Below are positions 8,144 through 14,772 of a DNA stretch of 32,353 nt, piece after piece. Source of the DNA: Verrucomicrobiota bacterium. Lineage in GTDB: Bacteria > Verrucomicrobiota > Verrucomicrobiia > CAIQCK01. The notes below the pieces were generated by a model that saw only the letters and a program-made list of their open reading frames with translations, was not told the origin of the DNA and made no database searches. The stretch lies in assembly GCA_016219905.1 (NCBI GenBank), contig JACRKA010000228.1:1-32353 (forward strand), given 5' to 3'. Numbering within the stretch: position 1 is the first letter of the stretch; the number at the start of each line of letters is the position of its first letter. The translations under genes and the position numbers were made by a program.

Positions 8144-9442
8144 TCACTTCCGTTTCCCCTTCCCCGCCGCCTCATTCACCGGCCGGTCCAGATGCGCCAC
8201 CCAGGCTTCGAGGTGGTCTTTGTGAATACCGTTGCCAATAATGGTCTTTCTATCTATGGAGATGCCGGTGGCTTTTATCAGCGTCCAAGCGGTCAAGTCC
8301 AAGTTGTAGTCTTTGGTCAGAACCGAGTGCAGCCTGCGCATGCCATTGCGACTGTCCCAAACAAACGCTTCGGTTCCAGAACCGGACCTCCATTGCCCCA
8401 GTCTCCAGCCGCCAGTGCTGAAATACATCAGGCCAGCGGTTTCAGAAATCGAACTACTCTCCCCAAGGACCACGGAGCCATCACTGGAGACGGCGAAGGC
8501 GCAGCTATCCTTGCCCTCGCCAGGTAAGAAGCCGAGACCAACCATGCCGGTTTTCGCTGTCCAACGAAAGGCTTCCGAGCCCGAAGCTGAGTTGCTGTCG
8601 CCGACGATTACCCTGCCATCGCTGGAGACGGCACAAGCCCGGCTCCTATCACACTTGCCGGGGAGATGGCCAAGACCAACAATGCCGCCGCGCACCGTCC
8701 AGCGAATAGCTGCAACGCCCGCAACCGGCCATCTCCAGCCTACAATCACCTTGCCATCGCTGGAGACGGCGCTGGCGCAACTGTCGAAGCCGCCGGGTGG
8801 GCAGCCGAGCACCATGCCACCCGCCGCCGTCCATCGAAAAGGTTGGGTGTGCGGAGATGAGTCACTCCGGCCAACCGTGCCCACGACCACCTTGCCGTCA
8901 CTGGAGGCATCATTGGTCACGATTTGCAGGCCCTCGCCACACAACTTGCCAAGGCTGACCATCCCACCGGTCGCCGTCCAGCGAAACACCTGTATGCCTG
9001 ATTCGGAATAGCTCACGCCCGTTACCGCCGAACCGTCACCGGAGACACTTAGTGGGGAACAGGTGTTTTCTTTGCCGGCCATAGGGCCGACGCTAACCAC
9101 GCCGTCGGCTCCGCTCCAGCAGAACGCATGGTCGGGACCGCCGGTCTGGATCTCTCCGCCAGCTTCGACCCAACCCACGACACCCTTGCCGTTAGCGGAA
9201 ACAGACTTGGCCCAACTGTTGGTGCCAAGGCCGGTGAAAGAGGATTCGGCGAAACTGGAGGCGAGCGAGCCGGCCAGCAGCAGCGCGATGACGAGGGCGT
9301 GCGCCAACGCGCTGACGTGACTCGTAGAACGGGCTTCCAAGCCCGTTGTCAAACGGACGTGGACGTCCGTTCTACAGGGGATGCGCACCCACGCGCCGCG
9401 TCGCGGGCGAGCGGGCTTGCCATCGGTCGGTGCGCAGTTCAT
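8144..9442 (-). CDS. HAF-repeat secreted protein (propeller-like)
   Basis: 432 aa from ATG 9442, which has GGAGG at 9456-9460. A strong hydrophobic export segment (ALVIALLLAGSLASSFAESS) begins about 45 residues after this start. At least six HAF-type repeats of 44-48 residues follow, each pairing an xFRWTxxGGMVxLG strand with an AVSSDGKVIVG strand; similar units are known as extracellular HAF repeats and probably build a propeller-like fold. The repeats are also visible in the DNA at a spacing of 132-144 bases. The long pre-signal region is partly encoded by a palindromic element (9324-9375), so a TTG start at 9307, right before the hydrophobic segment, is a serious alternative. Function unknown; probably cell surface or exported. 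Confidence 0.8.
   Translation of the reverse strand: MNCAPTDGKPARPRRGAWVRIPCRTDVHVRLTTGLEARSTSHVSALAHALVIALLLAGSLASSFAESSFTGLGTNSWAKSVSANGKGVVGWVEAGGEIQTGGPDHAFCWSGADGVVSVGPMAGKENTCSPLSVSGDGSAVTGVSYSESGIQVFRWTATGGMVSLGKLCGEGLQIVTNDASSDGKVVVGTVGRSDSSPHTQPFRWTAAGGMVLGCPPGGFDSCASAVSSDGKVIVGWRWPVAGVAAIRWTVRGGIVGLGHLPGKCDRSRACAVSSDGRVIVGDSNSASGSEAFRWTAKTGMVGLGFLPGEGKDSCAFAVSSDGSVVLGESSSISETAGLMYFSTGGWRLGQWRSGSGTEAFVWDSRNGMRRLHSVLTKDYNLDLTAWTLIKATGISIDRKTIIGNGIHKDHLEAWVAHLDRPVNEAAGKGKRK
9324..9375. repeat. Palindromic twin-hairpin repeat inside the 5' end of the HAF gene
   Basis: The 52-base unit is bounded by GTAGAAC and its complement GTTCTAC. It contains two palindromes, AACGGGCTTCCAAGCCCGTT (9328-9347) and ACGGACGTGGACGTCCGT (9353-9370). 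It falls inside the open frame of the HAF-repeat gene, where it encodes about 17 residues before the export segment. The same two-hairpin design is seen at 16451-16513. Confidence 0.85.
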
Positions 9443-9531
9443 GGCGTCATCATTTCCTCCAACCGCCGGCAATAGGCCACACTGCCCGCCGCCCTGTCAA
9501 CGTCACACTACGGCCACCCACGGGACGGTTT

Positions 9532-9616
9532 GGTTCGTAGTAGCGCGATTCATAGCGCCTCGGGCTGGTCCTGCGCCCCGCGCACGCACGCGCGATGAAT
9601 CGCGCTACTACGAACC
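9532..9616. repeat. 22-bp perfect inverted repeat with 41-base loop
   Basis: The left arm, 9532-9553, begins GGTTCGTAGTAGCGCGATTC and the right arm, 9595-9616, is its exact reverse complement. The spacer is GC-rich. It sits 31 bases beyond the stop of the minus-strand response regulator gene (9648) and could end or stabilise that transcript, though no T run is present. It looks like another member of the palindromic repeat families in this window. Confidence 0.85.
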
Positions 9617-9647
9617 CTCGAAAACCGCGCCGCCGCGTCCCGATGAA

Positions 9648-11045
9648 TCAGGCCGTCCCGCCTGCCGCGGGCGGAACCACGGGATGCTCGTCGGTGTTGC
9701 TCTGGCCGTATTCCTTGAGCTTGGAGTGGAGCGTGCGCAGGCCGATGGCCAAGGCGGCGGCGGTCTTGGTCTTGTTGCCGCCGTGGAGCTTGAGCGTCTC
9801 CAGGATGGCGACGCGCTCCAGTTCGGCGAGGGTCATGCCGACCTGGAACTGGTCCGCGGCAATGGTGCTCTGGCGGATGTGCAGCGGCAGGTCGTCGGGG
9901 GTGACGGCGTCGCCGCGGGCCAGCACGACGGAGTGCTCGATGGCGTTCTCCAGTTCACGGACGTTGCCGGGCCAGGCGTAGCGGACCAGCAGCCGCATGG
10001 CTTCCTCGGTGACACCGGTGACGCCTTTCTTGTTCTGGTCGGCGAATTTCCGGATGAAGTGCTCGATGAGATACGACCCGTCCTCCTTGCGCTCCCAGAG
10101 GCTGGGCAGGCGGATCTGGATGACGTTGAGCCGGTAGAACAGGTCGCGGCGGAACTCGCCGTGGGCGACGGCTTCTTCGAGGTTCTGGTTGGTGGCGGCG
10201 AGCACACGGATGTCCACGGTCATCGGCTGGGAACTGCCGACGCGCTCGAAGGTGCGCTCCTGGAGCACGCGCAACAGCTTGGCCTGAGCGGCGAGCGGCA
10301 GCGTGTGGATCTCGTCGAGGAGGATGGTGCCGCCGTCGGACTGCTCGAACCGGCCGACGCGCAGCCGGTCGGCGCCGGTGAACGCGCCGCGCTCGTGGCC
10401 GAACAGCTCGCTTTCCATGAGTGTCTGGGGGATGGCGCCGCAGGCGACGGCGACGAAGGGTTTCTCGGCGCGCGGGCTGTTGAAGTGAATGGCGCGGGCG
10501 ACGAGTTCCTTGCCGGTGCCGGTCTCGCCGGTGATGAGGACGGTGGCGCGGGTGGGCGCGACGCGGGCGACCTGGCTGAGGACCTCCTGCATCTGCTTGG
10601 AGGTGCCGACGATGCCCTCGAAGCGGTAGCGGGTGCGGAGTTGCTCGCGCAGTTGCTGGACTTCCTCGGCGAGGATGCGGTTCTGGAGGGCGCGGGCGAT
10701 GTCCATCTTGAGCTGGTCCACGTCGAGCGGCTTGGTGACGTAGCTGTAGGCGTCGCGGCGCATGGCCTCGACCGCGCCCTCGATGCTGCCGTAGGCGGTG
10801 ACGATGATGACCGGCACGCGCGGGTCAATGTCCTTGACGGCCCGCATGATCTCGACGCCGCTGATGTCGGGCAGGCGCAGGTCGCTGATGACGAGGTCTA
10901 TTCTCTCATTCTGGAACTTCTCAAGCGCCTCCTGGCCGTCGCGCGCGGTGGAGACGTGGTAGCCGGCGACGGTGAGGTGTTCGCTGAGGATCTCGCGTTC
11001 GCTCGCGACGTCCTCGACAACCAGCAGGTGATAGGGTCGGCTCAT
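9648..11045 (-). CDS. NtrC-family sigma-54-dependent response regulator
   Basis: 465 aa. Domain order: receiver (residues 1-120; acidic pair E11 and D12, phosphoacceptor D55 in ISDLRLPD, T83 region, K105), sigma-54 AAA+ domain (Walker A GETGTGKE 173-180, GAFTGA at 220-225, Walker B ILLDEI 241-246, [10 protein letters not shown] near 400), and a C-terminal Fis-type helix-turn-helix ([29 protein letters not shown] region). It should open sigma-54 promoters by ATP hydrolysis after phosphorylation by the kinase encoded immediately upstream. The gap to the kinase stop is 8 bases. All key residues, including the full GAFTGA loop, are intact. Target genes are not fixed by sequence, but a sigma-54-like site lies in the intergenic region upstream of the operon. 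Confidence 0.95.
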   Translation of the reverse strand: MSRPYHLLVVEDVASEREILSEHLTVAGYHVSTARDGQEALEKFQNERIDLVISDLRLPDISGVEIMRAVKDIDPRVPVIIVTAYGSIEGAVEAMRRDAYSYVTKPLDVDQLKMDIARALQNRILAEEVQQLREQLRTRYRFEGIVGTSKQMQEVLSQVARVAPTRATVLITGETGTGKELVARAIHFNSPRAEKPFVAVACGAIPQTLMESELFGHERGAFTGADRLRVGRFEQSDGGTILLDEIHTLPLAAQAKLLRVLQERTFERVGSSQPMTVDIRVLAATNQNLEEAVAHGEFRRDLFYRLNVIQIRLPSLWERKEDGSYLIEHFIRKFADQNKKGVTGVTEEAMRLLVRYAWPGNVRELENAIEHSVVLARGDAVTPDDLPLHIRQSTIAADQFQVGMTLAELERVAILETLKLHGGNKTKTAAALAIGLRTLHSKLKEYGQSNTDEHPVVPPAAGGTA

Positions 11046-11053
11046 AAGGGGTC

Positions 11054-13180
11054 TCAGAGGGTTTCGCCAAACTCGACGGGCAGCAGCCAGCGGAACGTGG
11101 TGCCGGCGCCGGGCGCGCTCTCGAACTCGACGAGGCCGCCGTGGTTGAGGGTGATGGAATAGACCAGCGCCAGCCCGAGGCCGGTGCCGCTTTGTTTGGT
11201 GGTGAAGTAGGGGTCGAAGACGCGGTCGCGGTGCTCGGGCTTGATGCCGACGCCCGAATCGCTGACGGTGATCTCGACGCCGTCGGCTTCGTCGGGGGCC
11301 TGGGCGGGCACGAACGCGGTGCTGAGCTTGATGACGCGCGGGGCGTCCTTCGGCAGGGCGGCGACGGCCTGGATGGCGTTGATGATGAGGTTCAAGAGCG
11401 CCTGCTGGAGCTGGGCTTTGTCGGCCTTGATGTGCGGCACGCTGGTGCCGGGCTGCTTGACGACCTGGATGTGGTAGCGTGTGAACTCCTCGGCCTCCAC
11501 CAGCAGGGCGTGCTCGACCAGGCCGTTGACGTCCACGTTGCTGAGGCTGGACTCCGGCGGGCGGGCGATCTCCAGGAACCGCCGCACGATGAGGTCCAGC
11601 CGCCGCACTTCTTCGCGGATGGCGCGCACGTAGCGGTCGAATTTCTCGCGGTGCGGCGCGTCGGCCGGCGCGAACTGGGTCTGGACGTGCTGGGCGGTCA
11701 TTTCGATCGCGTTGAGCGGGTTGCGGATCTCGTGGGCGACGCCGTGGGCGAGCTGGCCCATGGCGGAGAGCCGTTCGTTGCGGCGCAGGCGCGCCTCGAG
11801 GCGGCGCTGCTCGCTGATGTCCTCGATGAGGGCGATGGCGCCGGGCCGGCTGCCGGAAAGTTCCAGCCGCGAGGTGGAGACCCGCAACGGCACGGTGGTT
11901 CCGTCGGGTTTGCGGAACGCCAGCTCGTGGTCGGAGTAGAGCCGGCCGTTGTGAAGCGTGTCCAGCAGCACGTAGTTCAGCTCCTTCTCGTCCTCGAACG
12001 CGCGCTGGTAGGGCTGGCCGACGATCCGGTTGCGCCCGCGGCCGGTGATCTCCTCGGCGCGGCTGTTGACGGCAACGATGACGGCCTCGTTGCTGATCGC
12101 CAGCAGGCCGCTGGAGATGGTTTCGAGGATGTTCTGCGTGTCGTGCTCCAATCGCGCCGTCGTGAGGGCTGCGGTCCGGCGGCCATAGAACTGGATCAGC
12201 CCGAGCAGCAGCCCCGTGAGAATCACGCCGACCACAAACGCCGGCGCCAGGTTCGGGAAAGGCCGGCGTGTCGCGGTGACGCGGAACCCGGCGATCAGGA
12301 TGCCGCGCGGCGGCGCGCCCTCCACCAGCCGCTCGCCCGCGGCGTGGAACGGATAACAAATCTCGATGAGGCGTTCACCGCGGGTGGAGGCCAGTTCGCT
12401 GACCTGCGGCTGGCGGCTTTGCGCGAGCACCTTGAACGGTTTGTGGGCGCGCTTGAGCCGTCCCACCTCGCCCGCATCGCGGGAAATCACATGGCTGATC
12501 AGGTTGTTCGGCTCCAGCAGGGCGATATAGACCGCCGTCGGCGACGAGTCGAGGAACCGTTCGAGGAACTTCGTATAGAGCGAACTCCAGTCGCTGACCA
12601 ACTGGAAATCCTCCGCCGTCTGGACCATGACGATGGATCCCTGCGTCTTCGGCCGCGGCCAGATCATGACGTAGAGCGGCTCGACGCCCTTGCCGTGCGG
12701 CGGGACGCGCTTCACCCACGGCGTGCCGACCGGCTTGGCCAGCCGGGCCTTCACCTCCGGCAGGTCGCGAAACCACTCCGGTTGCGACTGCGCGCCCGAC
12801 CGTCCCACCGTCTGGCCTTTGGCGTCCAACAGGTAGATCGCCTCCAGCCGCAGCGCCTGCTCCGCGAACCGCAACAACGTCGCCATGTCCGCGCCCGCCA
12901 TGAGGTTCCGGTGCAGGCTCGCGGCCGCGGCGGCCAGGAACGCCTGCCCCTGGGCCAGCGCGAAGTCCGCGATCGCCTGCTCTGCCGCAAAGGTGCTGGC
13001 AAACGCCGTCAGCATCTTCTCGTCCGCCTCGACCTGCTCGGCGTGCTCGCGTTGCGCGGGCGACGGCTCGGTCAACGCCAGCACCACCGCGAAGGCGGCC
13101 GTCACGACCGCCACGATCACCATCGCCGCGATGATCAGCGGGAACGACTGGCGGTGATAAGGTTGGAACAACGCGGTCAT
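11054..13180 (-). CDS. PAS-containing membrane sensor histidine kinase
   Basis: 708 aa. An N-terminal membrane segment (about residues 13-36) and a second one (about 310-331) bracket a sensor region of about 270 residues outside the cytoplasm. A PAS domain follows (about 345-455, ISSGLLAISNEAVIVAVNSR), then HisKA with H483 in GVAHEIRNPLNAIEM, and HATPase_c with N601 in LLNLIINAIQ, the G1 box DSGVGI 641-646, and G2 GTGLGL 665-670. This is the architecture of NtrB/AtoS-type kinases that feed NtrC-family regulators, and the partner is encoded 8 bases downstream. The sensed signal is not identifiable. A 9-bp dyad lies 25 bases upstream of the start. Confidence 0.93.
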   Translation of the reverse strand: MTALFQPYHRQSFPLIIAAMVIVAVVTAAFAVVLALTEPSPAQREHAEQVEADEKMLTAFASTFAAEQAIADFALAQGQAFLAAAAASLHRNLMAGADMATLLRFAEQALRLEAIYLLDAKGQTVGRSGAQSQPEWFRDLPEVKARLAKPVGTPWVKRVPPHGKGVEPLYVMIWPRPKTQGSIVMVQTAEDFQLVSDWSSLYTKFLERFLDSSPTAVYIALLEPNNLISHVISRDAGEVGRLKRAHKPFKVLAQSRQPQVSELASTRGERLIEICYPFHAAGERLVEGAPPRGILIAGFRVTATRRPFPNLAPAFVVGVILTGLLLGLIQFYGRRTAALTTARLEHDTQNILETISSGLLAISNEAVIVAVNSRAEEITGRGRNRIVGQPYQRAFEDEKELNYVLLDTLHNGRLYSDHELAFRKPDGTTVPLRVSTSRLELSGSRPGAIALIEDISEQRRLEARLRRNERLSAMGQLAHGVAHEIRNPLNAIEMTAQHVQTQFAPADAPHREKFDRYVRAIREEVRRLDLIVRRFLEIARPPESSLSNVDVNGLVEHALLVEAEEFTRYHIQVVKQPGTSVPHIKADKAQLQQALLNLIINAIQAVAALPKDAPRVIKLSTAFVPAQAPDEADGVEITVSDSGVGIKPEHRDRVFDPYFTTKQSGTGLGLALVYSITLNHGGLVEFESAPGAGTTFRWLLPVEFGETL

Positions 13181-13204
13181 TGGTGGCGGCGTCCTTCAGG
13201 CGGC

Positions 13205-13227
13205 TGACGCGCAAACGATGCGCGTCA
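13205..13227. promoter_or_regulatory. 9-bp dyad (TGACGCGCA-N5-TGCGCGTCA), possible regulator binding site
   Basis: Two perfect complementary 9-base arms flank AACGA. The dyad is 25 bases upstream of the histidine kinase start and about 170 bases upstream of the predicted start of transcription from the sigma-54-like site at 13363-13377. Size, symmetry and distance fit an enhancer site for an NtrC-type regulator. That role is inferred from position; the dyad could instead be a leader hairpin of the kinase mRNA. Confidence 0.5.
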
Positions 13228-13362
13228 TCGGGCAATCCAGCCATGCTGTTTTAGCAACCGTCGGCCCTCTTGTCGTGCGGAATATGCACCGCGCGCCGAT
13301 TGTAGCAACCGCTAATTGTCGCAAGACGGCGTGGCGCAACGGCCAAGCCGCACTCCCCCCGG

Positions 13363-13378
13363 TGGCACTGCCTGTGCT
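13363..13378 (+). promoter_or_regulatory. Sigma-54-like -24/-12 promoter
   Basis: TGGCACTGCCTGTGCT matches the consensus TGGCACG-N4-TTGC at 9 of 11 fixed positions, with the essential GG and GC twelve bases apart. It points toward the structured element at 13424-13506 and the MFS gene at 13630. Transcription would begin near 13389. Chance matches occur in GC-rich DNA, but its place upstream of a sigma-54 activator operon supports it. Confidence 0.4.
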
Positions 13379-13423
13379 TCCCTTTCCCGGCAGTCGGATC
13401 TTTGAGAACCGAATCCAGTCTTA

Positions 13424-13506
13424 GTGGGAGGTGGCTCCTCAGACGGCTGGCCGACTCGGCGGTTCGGCCGTTCCCCTCACTGGTTGAGGGGCCTCCCACA
13501 TTTTTT
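13424..13506 (+). ncRNA. Candidate structured RNA: three-way junction ending in T6
   Basis: GTGGGAGG (13424-13431) pairs with CCTCCCAC (13492-13499), closing two internal hairpins. The first uses GGCCGA (13449-13454) with TCGGCC (13464-13469). The second is a perfect 7-bp stem, CCCCTCA (13473-13479) with TGAGGGG (13485-13491), and a 5-base loop. A run of six T starts one base after the closing stem, as in an intrinsic terminator. It could be a small RNA, a leader with attenuator for the MFS gene, or a palindromic mobile repeat. I know of no named RNA family that matches. Confidence 0.45.
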
Positions 13507-13629
13507 CCAAGACGCGACCAAAGCTGGCGCATGGGATTCGCGATTCAGTCTTTGCGATTCGTGACCCGGAAAACGGGTGTTGACGCACAAGAACGAATCA
13601 CGAATAACGAGTCACGAACAACGACACCC

Positions 13630-14760
13630 ATGCGCCAGCTTTGTGCTTTCTACTTCGTGGTCTGCGCCGCCGCCGGCATCCTGCTGCCGTTCTTCAACCT
13701 GCACCTGAAGCAACTCGGCTTCAGCGACTGGCAGATCGGCATCGTGGCCGCGCTCGCGCCGTTGGGCCGCGTCGTGTTTCCCGGCTTCTGGGGCGCCCTC
13801 GCCGACCGCTCGCGCCGGCGCAACCTGCTGCTGGCGGCCTCCTGCGCGTGCATGGCGCTGGCCTTCGGCGGCGTCCTCACGGCAAAGACCTTCGCGTGGA
13901 TGATCGTCGCGGTCACGACGGTGCAGTTCTTCAGCACCCTCACCGGCCCGCTGGTGGACGCCAGCACGCTGGAGATCGCCCGGCGCGAGGGCTTCGATTA
14001 CGGCCAGGTGCGCGCGTGGGGTTCCATCGGCTTCGTCGTCGCGGCGATGGTCGTCGGCAAACTGCTCGACTCGTTCCCCACCCTCGCCGGCCTCGCTGCT
14101 GCGGCGCTCTGTTATGTGGTGATGGCCGGCATCGCGCTGCGGTTGCCGCCGCTGCCCGTGTCGCCGCCGAAGCCTGAGGGCGAACGCGCGCGCCGGCGCG
14201 ACGTGCTGCGCCAGCCGCTGGTCGCCGCGCTGCTCGCCGCCAGCCTCCTCAACCAACTCGCCCACGGTGTCTATTATAACTTCTTCACCATCCACCTCCG
14301 CGAGGTCGGCTACACGCCGTTCACCATCGCCTTCTTCTGGTCGTTCGCCGTCGCGGCGGAGGTGTGGTTCATCTTCAAGTCGGGCGCGCTGATCCGCCGC
14401 TTCGGCGCGGTGCCGTTGATCGTGATCTCGCTGGTGGCCGGCGCGCTGCGCTGGGGCGCCTACGCGTTGAGCGCGTCGTGGTGGGTGCTCCTGCTGATGC
14501 AGCCGCTGCACGCGCTCACCTTCGGCGCGTTCCAGATGTCGGCGATGCACATCATCCACGACCGTTTCCCGGAAGAACTGCGCGTCAGCGGCCAGAGCTA
14601 CCTCACCATCGCGTCGTGGGGCGCAGGTTCGCTCATCGGCGCGCTGGTGGCGGGCTGGGCCATGCACGCCATCGGCGCATCGGGGTCCTACGCGCTCTGC
14701 GCCGCCGTCGCGCTGGCTGGGGCAGGCTTGGCGCTTGCCGGGCTGCGCGGGCGCCGTTAG
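13630..14760 (+). CDS. MFS transporter (MFS_1-like)
   Basis: 376 aa with about twelve hydrophobic segments, so an inner-membrane secondary transporter. The start at 13630 gives MRQLCAFYFVVCAAAGILLP, an immediate first membrane helix. A longer in-frame extension to 13402 would run through the structured repeat and has no membrane or domain signal, so it is rejected. The loop after helix 2 carries the MFS-type GALADRSRRRN motif (family A-motif, about residues 55-66). Overall it resembles the MFS_1-like group related to nucleoside/H+ and phenylpropionate permeases, but the substrate cannot be called. The next gene starts 12 bases after its stop, implying an operon. Confidence 0.88.
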   Translation: MRQLCAFYFVVCAAAGILLPFFNLHLKQLGFSDWQIGIVAALAPLGRVVFPGFWGALADRSRRRNLLLAASCACMALAFGGVLTAKTFAWMIVAVTTVQFFSTLTGPLVDASTLEIARREGFDYGQVRAWGSIGFVVAAMVVGKLLDSFPTLAGLAAAALCYVVMAGIALRLPPLPVSPPKPEGERARRRDVLRQPLVAALLAASLLNQLAHGVYYNFFTIHLREVGYTPFTIAFFWSFAVAAEVWFIFKSGALIRRFGAVPLIVISLVAGALRWGAYALSASWWVLLLMQPLHALTFGAFQMSAMHIIHDRFPEELRVSGQSYLTIASWGAGSLIGALVAGWAMHAIGASGSYALCAAVALAGAGLALAGLRGRR

Positions 14761-14772
14761 ACTGCGCGCGCT

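Noticed and set aside
8478-9040. Regularly spaced short repeats (CTGGAGACGGC-like) that could suggest a CRISPR array
   Set aside because: Spacing is 132-144 bases, the copies are imperfect, and they encode the SSDG turns of the HAF repeats.
9381-13207. Long plus-strand frames opposite the two-component genes
   Set aside because: They are antisense shadows of GC-rich coding DNA. The minus strand carries complete kinase and regulator motifs.
13402-13629. Longer start for the MFS transporter
   Set aside because: The added residues come from the structured element at 13424-13506 and a repeat-like tract, and the first membrane helix begins right after ATG 13630.
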